Source of the DNA: Streptomyces ureilyticus
Lineage (GTDB): Bacteria > Actinomycetota > Actinomycetes > Streptomycetales > Streptomycetaceae
Length of the DNA: 64,000 nucleotides
Assembly: GCF_011045025.1 (NCBI RefSeq)
Contig: NZ_JAAKZX010000010.1
Location: 1-64,000 of the forward strand
Direction: 5' to 3'
In this document: positions 44,538 through 53,619 of the stretch, in pieces
Position numbering within the stretch: position 1 is the stretch's first letter
How the letters are laid out: each line of letters starts with the position of its first letter
The notes under the pieces: generated by a model
What the model was told of the DNA's origin: nothing
Seen by the model: the letters and a program-made list of their open reading frames with translations, nothing else
Database searches by the model: none
Program-made: the position numbers and the translations under genes

Positions 44538-45005
44538 TCAGTAACCGCCGCGGTATTGCTGCTGCTGCCCGTTGTACGGGTCCTGATACGGCGCCGGAGC
44601 CGGACGGGGAGCCGCAGGGCGCATCGCCTCGTAGCCCGTACCGCCCGCCACGGGACGCTGCGGTTGTACCGGACGCTGCGGCTGCTGGGCCTGGGGGCCC
44701 GGGTAGCCGCGCGGCCCGGCTGTCTGCTGTTGCGGAATGTACGGCGTGCCGGCCTGCTGCAGCGGCTGGGGCTGCTGGGCCTGCGGGTAGCCGTACGACG
44801 GCGCCTGCGGAGACGGGGCAGCCGGCAGGGCGGGCAGCGCTGCCGGAAGCGCGGGCAGGTGGTTGCCCGTGTCGTACGCCGCGGGGACCCGGATCGGCGC
44901 GATCTGCGGGGTACCCCGCTCAGCGACGAGCGAGTCGTAGATCGGAGTGTCCGGGAAGGAGGCGGAGTAGTAACCGCCGCCATAGGTGGAGCGGGGGGAG
45001 GTCAT
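44538..45005 (-). CDS. DUF6643 family protein, Gln/Pro-rich
   Basis: A 155-aa protein of the streptomycete DUF6643 type. The N-terminal 45 residues are conserved (STYGGGYYSASFPDTPIYDS and TPQIAPIRVPAAYDTG), and the rest is low-complexity Pro/Gln/Ala/Tyr. No membrane span, so an intrinsically disordered cytoplasmic or adaptor protein is likely. The 281-bp region between it and the divergent TerD gene is AT-richer than average. Function unknown. Confidence 0.82.
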   Translation of the reverse strand: MTSPRSTYGGGYYSASFPDTPIYDSLVAERGTPQIAPIRVPAAYDTGNHLPALPAALPALPAAPSPQAPSYGYPQAQQPQPLQQAGTPYIPQQQTAGPRGYPGPQAQQPQRPVQPQRPVAGGTGYEAMRPAAPRPAPAPYQDPYNGQQQQYRGGY

Positions 45006-45286
45006 GGCACATAAGTTAAGCCCACGATGTGCTGGTTGGGGAGACCGATAAGAGGGTTGTTTTTCGTGTCGGCAGTGACGCGCCATCCCTAATGTGAGCG
45101 AACTTGGCGAAAAGGGACGGCGGTTGAAGTTGAGATCTGGTAAAGGCCGAGTTCCGGAAGGGTTACCGGCGAGTCGCACGTCCTTCCGACGAACGGAGTC
45201 ATGGGCGTTCGACGTTCGCTGGAATAGGTTGGCGAAGAACGACTTGATGTACTGATCTGAAGCGCGGTCCGGCGCGGAGACACCCG

Positions 45287-46555
45287 ATGGGGGCGGACAT
45301 GTCAATGCCTAAAGGTTCGAATGTTCCGGTGCCGACAGCCGGACTTCGCGTCGAATTGGGGTGGGGTTCCGGCCCCGGCGTTCCCGACGCGGATGCCTCG
45401 GCGCTGTTGCTGGTCTCCGGAAAGGTCCGGTCGGACGACGACTTCGTCTTCTTCAACCAGCCGACGCACGCGTCCGGCGCGGTGCGGCGCGAGGGCAAGA
45501 AGGACGCCGGCGGCCAGGTGACCGACACACTGGTCGTCGACCTCGCGCGCGTGGAGCCCGCGATCGAGACGGTGGTGCTCGTCGCCTCCACGGACGGCGG
45601 CGCGTTCGGTCAGGTGCCCGGCCTGTACATCCGGGTCCTCGACGCACAGCAGGGCACGGAGGTCGCGCGCTTCGACAGCGAGGGTGCGACCTCCGAGACG
45701 GCCTTCGTGCTGGGGGAGTTCTACCGCCGCCAGGGCGCCTGGAAGTTCCGCGCCGTCGGCCAGGGCTACAGCAGCGGACTGGAGGGGCTGGCCACGGACT
45801 TCGGCATCACGGTGGACGAACCGCAACAGGCGGCGCCCGCGCCCACGACGCCGTCGCCCATGCCCTCGACGCCACCGCCGCCCGCGCCCGTCGCCCCGCC
45901 GGTCACGGCCGCCCCGGTACGCCTGACCAAGGTCACGCTCACCAAGGAAGCTCCTTCGGTCTCGCTCACCAAGCAGGGCGGCACCTCCGGTGCCATGCGC
46001 GTGAACCTCAACTGGCAGGTGCGCAAGCAGTTCTCGGGGTGGCGCAGCAAGCTGGGCCAGGCCGTCGCCATGCACTCCGACCTTGACCTCGACCTGTGTG
46101 CCCTGTACGAGCTCTCCGACGGAAGCAAGGGCGTCGTCCAGGCACTGGGCAACGCCTTCGGGGCGCTGCACCAGCCGCCGTTCATCCATCTCGACGGCGA
46201 CGACCGCACCGGTGCCTCGGCGAGTGGCGAGAACATGAGCATCAACCTCGACCACCAGCAGTACTTCCGCCGCATCCTCATCTTCGTCACCATCTACGAA
46301 GGAGCCCGGTCCTTCGCCGACCTGGACGCCACGGTGACCCTCCAGCCGCTGCACGGCGCGCCCATCGACTTCTCGCTCGGCGAGTGCACCGTGCCCTCGA
46401 CGGTGTGCGCGCTGGCTCTCATCACCAACACCGGCAGCGATCTCGTCGTCCAGCGCGAGGCCCGCTTCCTGGTTCCCGAGCGCGGCGTGAGCCCGCAGCG
46501 CACCGTCGACTACACCTATGGGTGGGGCATGAACTGGACCCCCGGCAGGAAGTGA
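45287..46555 (+). CDS. TerD/TerA-like tellurium-resistance family protein
   Basis: A 422-aa protein with an N-terminal TerD domain (about residues 1-185, with [12 protein letters not shown] and [17 protein letters not shown], a calcium-binding type segment), a Pro/Ala-rich linker (about 185-225, [10 protein letters not shown]) and a second TerA-like domain (about 228-420, including [12 protein letters not shown] and [11 protein letters not shown]). TerD-like proteins bind calcium at the membrane and take part in stress response and differentiation. ATG at 45287 has GGAG 7 nt before it; a second ATG at 45299 is also possible. No terA-F operon is adjacent. Confidence 0.85.
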   Translation: MGADMSMPKGSNVPVPTAGLRVELGWGSGPGVPDADASALLLVSGKVRSDDDFVFFNQPTHASGAVRREGKKDAGGQVTDTLVVDLARVEPAIETVVLVASTDGGAFGQVPGLYIRVLDAQQGTEVARFDSEGATSETAFVLGEFYRRQGAWKFRAVGQGYSSGLEGLATDFGITVDEPQQAAPAPTTPSPMPSTPPPPAPVAPPVTAAPVRLTKVTLTKEAPSVSLTKQGGTSGAMRVNLNWQVRKQFSGWRSKLGQAVAMHSDLDLDLCALYELSDGSKGVVQALGNAFGALHQPPFIHLDGDDRTGASASGENMSINLDHQQYFRRILIFVTIYEGARSFADLDATVTLQPLHGAPIDFSLGECTVPSTVCALALITNTGSDLVVQREARFLVPERGVSPQRTVDYTYGWGMNWTPGRK

Positions 46556-46574
46556 CCTGGCCGGAAGTGGTCAT

Positions 46575-47750
46575 TCACTGCTGCTCGGGCGCCGCGTCGG
46601 GACGGGCGTAGGTGCGACCCTTCCAGGCCGCACCCCGCCCCCTGTAGTGCTGCACCGCAGAATCGACTGTCATGAGGAGGTACAAAAACGCGGTGACCGG
46701 CAACAACAAGGCGAGCGGGAGCGGTTGCCGGTAGTAGCGGAGCATCGGCAGATACGTCGCCGTCATCAGCAGCCACGCGAGCCCGCCCGCCGTCGCCGCC
46801 CCGGCGCTCCCTGCGGCGAGACCCACGCAGAGCGCCACGGGCGGCATCAGGTACACCACCATGAGACCGACGACCGTGCCGGCAAGCAGCAGCGGGCTGT
46901 GCCGCAGTTGGGCGTACGCGCTGCGCGAGACCATCCGCCGCAGGTCGTGCAGTCGTGGATAGGGGCGCACGCTGTCGGCCTTTTCCGCGAGCCCCAGCCA
47001 GATGTGGCCCCCGGAGCCCTTGACCGCCTTCGCGAGCGCCACGTCGTCGATGACCGCGTGCCGGATGGCATCGGGAATGCGGGCCCGCTCGGCGGCGGCC
47101 GCGCGCAACAGGACGCAGCCGCCCGCCGCGGCGGCTGTCCGCGACCCCCTCACGGCGATCCGGCGGAACGGATACAGCTGAGCGAAGAAGTACACGAAGG
47201 CGGGGACCACCAGCCGCTCCCAGACGCTCTCGACCCGCAGCCGTGCCATCTGCGAGACGAGATCGAAGCCTCCGGTGCGCGCCGCGGACACCAACTCCCG
47301 CAGGCTGTCGGGCGCGTGAGCGATGTCCGCGTCCGTCAGCAGCAGATACTCGGGTGCACGCGCGCGTGCCAGGCCGATTCCGTGCCGTACGGCCCAGAGC
47401 TTGCCCGTCCAGCCCGCGGGCGGCTCCCCGGGCGAGCCGACGGTCAGCGGCAGCCCGCCGTGCCGCTCGGCAAGCTCGCGGGCCAGTTCCCCGGTGCCGT
47501 CCGAACTCCCGTCGTCGACCAGGAACACCTCGGCCCGCCCCGGATAGTCCTGCGCGAGGAGCGACGGCAGGCTGCGCGGGAGTACCGCGGCCTCGTCGCG
47601 CGCCGGTACGACAACGCAGACGGACGGCCAGTCCTCCGGCTCCCGGCGCGGCGGCAACCGTAGATCCGTACGCCAGAAGAAGCCCTGTCCCAGCATGAGC
47701 CACAGCCAGGCGGCCAGCGATCCGGTGGCGGTCCACACAAGGGCGTTCAC
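46575..47750 (-). CDS. HpnB-like glycosyltransferase family 2
   Basis: A 391-aa membrane-bound GT2 enzyme. VCVVVPARDEAAVLPRSL, LVDDGSSDGTGELA, GWTGKLWAVRHG and LLTDADI are the nucleotide-sugar-binding and DxD motifs, and PDAIRHAVIDDVALAKAVK the acceptor region. One N-terminal and several C-terminal membrane spans. GTG at 47750 chosen as the conserved N-terminal span begins there. It resembles hopanoid-cluster HpnB, but no squalene-hopene genes are in the window. The gene is divergent from the racemase with a 57-bp gap. Confidence 0.82.
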   Translation of the reverse strand: MNALVWTATGSLAAWLWLMLGQGFFWRTDLRLPPRREPEDWPSVCVVVPARDEAAVLPRSLPSLLAQDYPGRAEVFLVDDGSSDGTGELARELAERHGGLPLTVGSPGEPPAGWTGKLWAVRHGIGLARARAPEYLLLTDADIAHAPDSLRELVSAARTGGFDLVSQMARLRVESVWERLVVPAFVYFFAQLYPFRRIAVRGSRTAAAAGGCVLLRAAAAERARIPDAIRHAVIDDVALAKAVKGSGGHIWLGLAEKADSVRPYPRLHDLRRMVSRSAYAQLRHSPLLLAGTVVGLMVVYLMPPVALCVGLAAGSAGAATAGGLAWLLMTATYLPMLRYYRQPLPLALLLPVTAFLYLLMTVDSAVQHYRGRGAAWKGRTYARPDAAPEQQ

Positions 47751-47807
47751 GGGCCGCAGTCTGCCCCACCACGGGGGCCGTTGAGGCGGATCGTCTATGG
47801 TGACCGG

Positions 47808-48593
47808 GTGAAGATCGCGCTCATGGACTCCGGAATCGGACTGCTTCCCGCTGCCGCCGCAGTTCGCCGGCTGCGGCCCGACGCGGATCTCGTGCTCTCC
47901 TGGGACCCTGACGGGATGCCCTGGGGACCACGCACTCCGGAGGACATCACGGCGCGCTCGCTGGCCGTTGCCGAGGCTGCCGCCAGGCATCGTCCCGATG
48001 TCCTGATTGTCGCCTGCAACACCGCATCGGTGCATTCTCTGCTGGCGCTGCGTGCCCGTTTCGAGCCGGACCTGCCGATCATCGGCACCGTTCCGGCGAT
48101 CAAGCCGGCCGCCGCGGGTGGCGGTCCCGTCGCGATCTGGGCGACGCCCGCCACCACCGGCAGTCCCTACCAGCGCGGTCTCATCCGGGAGTTCGCCGCC
48201 GGAGTAACGGTCACCGAAGTGCCGTGCCCTGGCCTCGCCGACGCCGTGCACCATGCGAACGAGTCGGCCATCGATGCCGCGATCGCCGCGGCTGCCGCGC
48301 TCACCCCTGACGATGTAACGACCGTCGTCCTGGGCTGCACCAATTACGAGCTGGTCGCCCAGCGTATCCGCGCGGCCGTGCAGAAGCCGGGCCTCCCTCC
48401 GCTCGTCCTGCACGGTTCTGCCGGTGCCGTCGCCGCCCAGGCGCTGCGTCGGATCGGTGAGCGCCCAGTTGGCGAGGCTGCTGTCGAGCCTGCCCTCACG
48501 GTGATCCTCAGCGGACGCGAGGGCGGTCTGCCGGCGCCCGCTCTGACGTACGCGGAAGGCCGCTTCCTCCACGCCGTCAGCCCCGCCCGCTGA
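47808..48593 (+). CDS. Aspartate/glutamate racemase family protein
   Basis: A 261-aa cofactor-independent racemase. MDSGIGLLPAA is at residues 5-15, the first catalytic Cys is in IVACNTASVHS (about residue 68) and the second in VLGCTNYELV (about 178), where glutamate racemase has GCTHY. A -10 hexamer TATGGT (47796-47801) lies 6 nt before the GTG, so the mRNA is probably leaderless. It could supply D-Glu for peptidoglycan, but the Asn in GCTNY and the lack of MurI's flanking cell-wall genes leave another amino acid possible. Confidence 0.8.
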   Translation: MKIALMDSGIGLLPAAAAVRRLRPDADLVLSWDPDGMPWGPRTPEDITARSLAVAEAAARHRPDVLIVACNTASVHSLLALRARFEPDLPIIGTVPAIKPAAAGGGPVAIWATPATTGSPYQRGLIREFAAGVTVTEVPCPGLADAVHHANESAIDAAIAAAAALTPDDVTTVVLGCTNYELVAQRIRAAVQKPGLPPLVLHGSAGAVAAQALRRIGERPVGEAAVEPALTVILSGREGGLPAPALTYAEGRFLHAVSPAR

Positions 48594-48689
48594 ATGTCTC
48601 GCCACGAACCGGAAACCTGACGTCCACCCGGACCAGTAACCGTGCGCAACCAGGTGCCCGCGCTGCGGAACCTGAGTACTCTCAAGGCC

Positions 48690-49253
48690 ATGAGGCACCC
48701 CCACGGCGAAAAGGACGCTGCCGACACCCCGCATTCCGACGTGTGGCACGGCCGCGCGACCAACCGTGTGCAGTGGCTGCTCGCTCTGGGCGGTGCCGGC
48801 TGCATGGCCCTGGGTATCGAGCTGGCCGTCGACTCGGCCTGGACGTCTGGCGTCGTGCCGCTCCTCATGTCCGTGGTCGGCTGCATCGCCGGCGGACTCC
48901 TGGTCCTCTTCGGCACGCTCGCGTTCGTGCACGTCGCCGTGAAGGTCGACAAGGAGTGCCTCGAGGTGCGCTGCGGCCACATGGGCCTGCCGCGCCGCCG
49001 GATCCCCCTCTCCCACATCACCGGCGCGGACTTCCTGCCCCGGGTGACCCCGCGGCACTGGGGCGGCTGGGGCTACCGCTGGCGGCCCGAGAAAGGGACC
49101 GCCGTAGTCGTACGGCGCGGTGAAGGCCTGGTGCTCAGGCTCGGCGACGGCCATTCGTTCACGGTCACGGTGGACGACGCGGAGGCGGCCGTACGGGTTA
49201 TTCGGGCCCGCCTCGCGTCGACGACCTCCACGACTCGGGGCACCGCGCTCTGA
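48690..49253 (+). CDS. PH-domain-like small membrane protein
   Basis: A 187-aa protein with two membrane spans, at about residues 27-45 and 52-75, followed by a beta-rich C-terminal domain (VDKECLEVRCGHMGLPRRRI to FTVTVDDAEAAVRV) like the bacterial PH-type/DUF3093 fold. A -10 hexamer TACTCT (48677-48682) ends 7 nt before ATG, again suggesting a leaderless transcript. Convergent to the O-antigen-ligase-like gene by a 9-bp gap. Function unknown. Confidence 0.65.
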   Translation: MRHPHGEKDAADTPHSDVWHGRATNRVQWLLALGGAGCMALGIELAVDSAWTSGVVPLLMSVVGCIAGGLLVLFGTLAFVHVAVKVDKECLEVRCGHMGLPRRRIPLSHITGADFLPRVTPRHWGGWGYRWRPEKGTAVVVRRGEGLVLRLGDGHSFTVTVDDAEAAVRVIRARLASTTSTTRGTAL

Positions 49254-49262
49254 CGCTGCCCG

Positions 49263-50342
49263 TCAGGGGCCCAGCCGGCTGCTGCGAGTGCGCCGGCCCG
49301 CGTCCAGCGTGCTGTCCGGATCCTCGGGCAGGGGGCGCGCCGTGGCGAGGCCCGCGAGCAGTCCCGCGCCCGCCGTCACCGTGGGGAAGCTCAGCGCGTT
49401 GCCGACCGCGGCGATCGCGGCCAGCGCCGTGAGCGCGGCGCCCGCGGTGAGCGCGACCGGCGTGGGACGCGGCGTGCGCCACAGCGCGTACAGCACCCAG
49501 CAGAACACCGCCGCGAGCAGCACCACGCCGACGAGCCCCAGCTCGGCCGCCTGCTGAAACGGCGCGGAGTACGGCTTGCCGTCTGCCGTCGGCGACTGCG
49601 TGATCGTCGGGCTCAGCTCCGGGAACCGTCCCGGTCCGACGCCAAGGCCCGGCTCCTGGTGGGCCAGGTCGAGCGCGTCGCGCCACAACTGGACCCGCTG
49701 CTGGGTGAGCTGGCCCTCCAAGGCGGAGGTCAGGCCGTCCGGCAGCGCGTTCTCGGCGATGGCCCAGGTCGCTCCGGTCACCAGGCTCGCGGCGACGGCC
49801 AGGCCCGCGAGGCCCGGGCCGCGGCGCATGTGGTCGGCAGCGAGGGAGCACAGCAGTACGCCCGCACAAGCGACGCAGCCCGCCGTCGAGCCCAGGAAGG
49901 CCGAGGCCACCGCGATCCCGGCGGCCAGCAGCCGCAGCCCGAGCCGCAGCGCCGGTGGGCGCGCCGCCCAGGCCGCACAGCACGCGGCCCCCGCGGACAG
50001 GGACAGCAGAGCCGCGGTGGATCCGGTCTGCCCGAGCGGCGAGATGACCTCCGATCCCGGCGCCGTGTTCGGAGCGGCGATCGCGAGGCCAAGACCGGCC
50101 AGCGCACCCGCGGCAGGGGCGGCGACCGGCACGTACGAACCACACATCCGCCCCGAGGCGTACCCGGCGGCCACGGCGAGCACCGCGAGCAGCACACCCT
50201 CGGGCCGGCCACCGTTCACCGACGCGGTGATCACGGACCAGGTCGCGCAGGTCCCGAGTACCACCACGCCCGCCACGTCCGAAACGGTACGTCTGCCGAG
50301 CGCCGGCATCGGCCCGGCCGACGCCATTCCCGTGAACCCCAC
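49263..50342 (-). CDS. O-antigen ligase/polymerase-like membrane protein
   Basis: A 359-aa polytopic protein with about nine hydrophobic segments. The periplasmic-type loop with RVQLWRDALDLAHQEPGLGVGPGRFPEL is the diagnostic region of WaaL/Wzy_C enzymes, where the Arg and the conserved GxGPGxF carry out glycan transfer. I chose the GTG at 50342 because GGGGGG lies about 6 nt upstream; an in-frame GTG at 50414 is possible. It ends in an Arg/Ser-rich tail. Substrate glycan unknown. Confidence 0.75.
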   Translation of the reverse strand: MGFTGMASAGPMPALGRRTVSDVAGVVVLGTCATWSVITASVNGGRPEGVLLAVLAVAAGYASGRMCGSYVPVAAPAAGALAGLGLAIAAPNTAPGSEVISPLGQTGSTAALLSLSAGAACCAAWAARPPALRLGLRLLAAGIAVASAFLGSTAGCVACAGVLLCSLAADHMRRGPGLAGLAVAASLVTGATWAIAENALPDGLTSALEGQLTQQRVQLWRDALDLAHQEPGLGVGPGRFPELSPTITQSPTADGKPYSAPFQQAAELGLVGVVLLAAVFCWVLYALWRTPRPTPVALTAGAALTALAAIAAVGNALSFPTVTAGAGLLAGLATARPLPEDPDSTLDAGRRTRSSRLGP

Positions 50343-50545
50343 CCGTCGCCCCCCGAACCATGACGGACCCCGACCGACTGGCCGGATACGGCCGTACGTG
50401 AGGGGCTTCGGCACACCGTAACGGGTGGTGCGCCGCTTTGTGGACGAGTTGCGCAGAAACGATGCAGCTGTCGGGTGGAGCAGCCTGGCCAGGGGCGGAC
50501 GGACCGCGCTGTCGGTGGCCAGGTCACGCGCCGTACACTCCCCGA

Positions 50546-52159
50546 GTGACCGCCACAGCAACATCCGTAGACCAGCCGGAACAGCTCGGACCGCAGGACC
50601 GGCCCGCATCGCGCGGGGCACGGCTGGTCCAGCGGTTCGGTCCGGCCGTCGTCGCGGCGCTCTCCGGAGTGCTCCTCTACGTCAGCTTTCCGCCGCGCAC
50701 CCTGTGGTGGCTCGCCCTGCCGGCCTTCGCGGTCTTCGGCTGGTGCCTGCGCGGCCGAACCTGGAAGGCGGGCCTGCGGCTCGGCTACCTCTTCGGCCTC
50801 GGCTTCCTGCTGCCCCTCCTCGTATGGACCGGGGTGGAAGTCGGGCCCGGGCCGTGGCTGGCCCTCGCCTTCATCGAGGCGGTGTTCATCGCGCTCGTCG
50901 GCGCCGGCATCGCGGCGGTGTCGAAACTGCCCGGCTGGCCCCTGTGGGCGGCCGCCCTGTGGACCGCCGGCGAGGCGGCACGTGCGCGTGTGCCGTTCGG
51001 CGGCTTCCCCTGGGGCAAGATCGCCTTCGGCCAGGCGGACGGGATCTTTCTGCCGCTCGCCGCGGTGGGCGGCACTCCAGTGCTCGGCTTCGCGGTCGTC
51101 CTGTGCGGCTTCGGGCTGTACGAGGTCGTCCGCCAGGTCATCGAAGTCAGGCGCACTCATGTCGTACGACGTGGGGCCGCCGCCGCGGCACTGCTCAGCT
51201 TCGTACTCCCCGTAGTGGGCGCTTTCGCCGCTCCGCCCCTGGTCAGCGACAAGGCGGAGGTCGGCACCGCGACCGTCGCCGTCATCCAGGGCAACGTCCC
51301 GCGCGCGGGCCTCGACTTCAACTCCCAGCGGCGCGCCGTGCTCGACTACCACGCCCGGGAGACCGAGCGCCTGGCCGCGCAGGTCAAGGCGGGCAAGGTC
51401 CCTCAGCCGGACTTCGTACTGTGGCCGGAGAACTCCTCCGACATCGACCCGTTCAGCAACCCCGACGCCCGCGATGTGATCGATTCGGCTGTCAAGGCGA
51501 TCGGCGCGCCCGTCTCGGTCGGTGGCGTCGTCGCGAAGAACGGCAAGCTCTACAACGAGCAGATCCTCTGGGAGCCCGACAAGGGACCTGGCGACACCTA
51601 CGACAAGCGGCAGGTCCAGCCGTTCGGCGAGTACCTCCCGCTGCGCTCGCTCGTCGGCGCCATCAACGAGGACTGGACATCCATGGTGCGCCAGAACTTC
51701 AGCCGGGGCAGCGAGCCAGGCGTGTTCACCATGGCGGGCACCAAGGTGGGACTGGCGACCTGCTACGAGGCCGCCTTCGACTGGGCCGTGCGCGACACGG
51801 TCACCGACGGCGCCCAGATGATCTCCGTACCGAGCAACAATGCCACGTTCGGCCGCAGCGAGATGACCTACCAGCAGCTCGCCATGTCCCGGGTTCGCGC
51901 CGTCGAGCACAGCCGGACGGTCACCGTCCCGGTCACCAGCGGCGTCAGCGCCGTGATCATGCCCGACGGAAAGATCACGCAGAAGACGGGCATGTTCGTG
52001 GCGGACTCGCTGGTCCAGGAGGTGCCGCTGCGCTCCTCCCAGACCCCGGCCACGCGTCTCGGTGAGCTTCCCGAGCTGGCCCTCGTACTGGTCGCGGTCG
52101 GCGGGCTCGGTTGGGTGGTGACGGCGCGGGTGCGCGGTCGACGCTCCGGTGACGTGTAG
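50546..52159 (+). CDS. lnt: Apolipoprotein N-acyltransferase
   Basis: A 537-aa protein that would add the third acyl chain to lipoproteins. Eight or so N-terminal membrane spans (about residues 30-220) precede a nitrilase domain whose Glu is in FVLWPENSSDIDPF, Lys in YDKRQVQPFGEYLPLRSL and Cys in LATCYEAAFDW (about residue 410). The C-terminus has one span. GTG at 50546 is only 6 nt after the -10-like TACACT (50534-50539), so the transcript is probably leaderless. It is divergent from the O-antigen-ligase-like gene. Confidence 0.9.
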   Translation: MTATATSVDQPEQLGPQDRPASRGARLVQRFGPAVVAALSGVLLYVSFPPRTLWWLALPAFAVFGWCLRGRTWKAGLRLGYLFGLGFLLPLLVWTGVEVGPGPWLALAFIEAVFIALVGAGIAAVSKLPGWPLWAAALWTAGEAARARVPFGGFPWGKIAFGQADGIFLPLAAVGGTPVLGFAVVLCGFGLYEVVRQVIEVRRTHVVRRGAAAAALLSFVLPVVGAFAAPPLVSDKAEVGTATVAVIQGNVPRAGLDFNSQRRAVLDYHARETERLAAQVKAGKVPQPDFVLWPENSSDIDPFSNPDARDVIDSAVKAIGAPVSVGGVVAKNGKLYNEQILWEPDKGPGDTYDKRQVQPFGEYLPLRSLVGAINEDWTSMVRQNFSRGSEPGVFTMAGTKVGLATCYEAAFDWAVRDTVTDGAQMISVPSNNATFGRSEMTYQQLAMSRVRAVEHSRTVTVPVTSGVSAVIMPDGKITQKTGMFVADSLVQEVPLRSSQTPATRLGELPELALVLVAVGGLGWVVTARVRGRRSGDV

Positions 52160-52226
52160 CCGTACGCCGGTCGTACGCGCCTCGTCAGCGCCGCAGTTGA
52201 CGGACCCGGGCCGTTAGGGTCGCTCC

Positions 52227-52700
52227 ATGGCTACTCCTGACTTCATCACCGCCATCCGGGCAACCGCCGGCCAGCAGCTCCTCTGGCTTCCCGGAGTCAC
52301 CGCCATCGTCCTCGACGACGAGGACAGAGTGCTGCTGGGACGTCGCTCCGACACCCGCAGGTGGTCGGTGATCGGCGGCATCCCGGATCCCGGCGAGCAG
52401 CCGGCGGCCTGTGCGGTACGGGAGGTCTACGAGGAGACGGCGGTGCGCTGCGTCGCCGAGCGGGTCGTCCTGGTGCAGGCCCTGGAGCCGCTCACCTACG
52501 AGAACGGTGACATCTGTCAGTTCATGGACATCACCTTCCGCTGCCGGGCCGTCGGCGGCGAGGCACGCGTCAACGACGACGAGTCGCTGGAGGTCGGCTG
52601 GTTCCCGGTCGACGCCCTGCCGGAGCTGAATGAGCACGGACTGTTCCGGATCAAGCAGGCACTGTCCGAGGAACCCACATGGTTCCACCCCATGACCTGA
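52227..52700 (+). CDS. Nudix hydrolase
   Basis: A 157-aa hydrolase for nucleoside-diphosphate-linked compounds. The Nudix box runs from about residue 50, GGIPDPGEQPAACAVREV followed by YEETAV, with all catalytic Glu residues. The -10 TAGGGT (52215-52220) ends 6 nt before ATG, so leaderless. It sits alone after lnt. Substrate not predictable from the box. Confidence 0.92.
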   Translation: MATPDFITAIRATAGQQLLWLPGVTAIVLDDEDRVLLGRRSDTRRWSVIGGIPDPGEQPAACAVREVYEETAVRCVAERVVLVQALEPLTYENGDICQFMDITFRCRAVGGEARVNDDESLEVGWFPVDALPELNEHGLFRIKQALSEEPTWFHPMT

Positions 52701-52760
52701 GGGCGAAGTGTGGGTGATGACCACATCGGTCGGGGCGTGGCTGCTGCCTAGGGTCGGGGC

Positions 52761-53561
52761 ATGACCGCGCCCAGCGCCCTCGCAGGCCCCCACGCCCCGT
52801 CCCTCGACCTCGGCGGCCGCACCGCCCTCGTCACCGGCGCCGCAGGCGGCATCGGCCGCGCGTGCGCACTGCGGCTCGCCGCGGCGGGGGCCAAAGTGCG
52901 GGCGGTCGACCGGGAGGCCGGGGGCCTGGAAACGCTCGGCGAACAGGCCCGGGGCCTCGCGGGCACCGTCGAACCAGACGTCCTCGACCTCACCGACCTG
53001 GACGCCACGGAGTCCGCAGCCGCGGGCACCGATGTCCTCGTCAACAACGCCGGGTTGCAACTGGTGCGCCCGATCGAGGAGTTCCCGCCCGACACCTTCC
53101 ACACCATGCTGACCGTGATGCTGGAGGCCCCCTTCCGGCTCATCCGCGGGGCACTGCCTCACATGTACGGGCAGGGGTGGGGCCGCATCCTCAATGTGTC
53201 GTCGGTCCATGGGCTGCGCGCCTCTGCTTTCAAGGCGGCGTATGTGGCAGCGAAACATGGACTGGAGGGCCTCTCCAAAACCGCTGCCCTGGAAGGCGCC
53301 CCCCATGGCGTCACCTCGAACTGTGTGAACCCCGCCTATGTGCGCACCCCACTGGTCGAGAAGCAGCTATCCGACCAGGCCGCGGCCCACGGGATCCCCG
53401 AGGAGCGGGTGCTGACCGAGATCCTGTTGCGGGACAGCGCCATCAAGCGGCTCATCGAACCGGAGGAGGTCGCCGAGGCGGTCGCGTACCTGTGCAGTCC
53501 GCAGGCCTCCTTCGTCACCGGGACCTCACTCGTCCTCGACGGTGGCTGGGCCGCGCACTGA
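52761..53561 (+). CDS. 3-hydroxybutyrate dehydrogenase (SDR)
   Basis: A 266-aa short-chain dehydrogenase. TGAAGGIGRACALRLA (about residues 22-37) binds NAD, NNAGLQLVRPIEEF and YVAAKHGLEGLSK supply the catalytic Asn, Tyr and Lys, and HGVTSNCVNPAYVRTPLVEKQ is typical of D-beta-hydroxybutyrate dehydrogenases. TAGGGT (52749-52754) ends 6 nt before ATG. It is followed by a GAF/PucR regulator and a MHS transporter, an arrangement known for hydroxybutyrate or related acid use in Streptomyces. Confidence 0.88.
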   Translation: MTAPSALAGPHAPSLDLGGRTALVTGAAGGIGRACALRLAAAGAKVRAVDREAGGLETLGEQARGLAGTVEPDVLDLTDLDATESAAAGTDVLVNNAGLQLVRPIEEFPPDTFHTMLTVMLEAPFRLIRGALPHMYGQGWGRILNVSSVHGLRASAFKAAYVAAKHGLEGLSKTAALEGAPHGVTSNCVNPAYVRTPLVEKQLSDQAAAHGIPEERVLTEILLRDSAIKRLIEPEEVAEAVAYLCSPQASFVTGTSLVLDGGWAAH

Positions 53562-53619
53562 GCGTGAGTTGTCCACAGGGCTGGTCGGGCTGTCGGTGCG
53601 GTGAGTAATCCTGGTGGAC

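Noticed and set aside
45287..46555. TerD domain taken as sign of a tellurite-resistance island.
   Set aside because: No other ter genes are adjacent; single TerD-like genes are common in streptomycete chromosomes.
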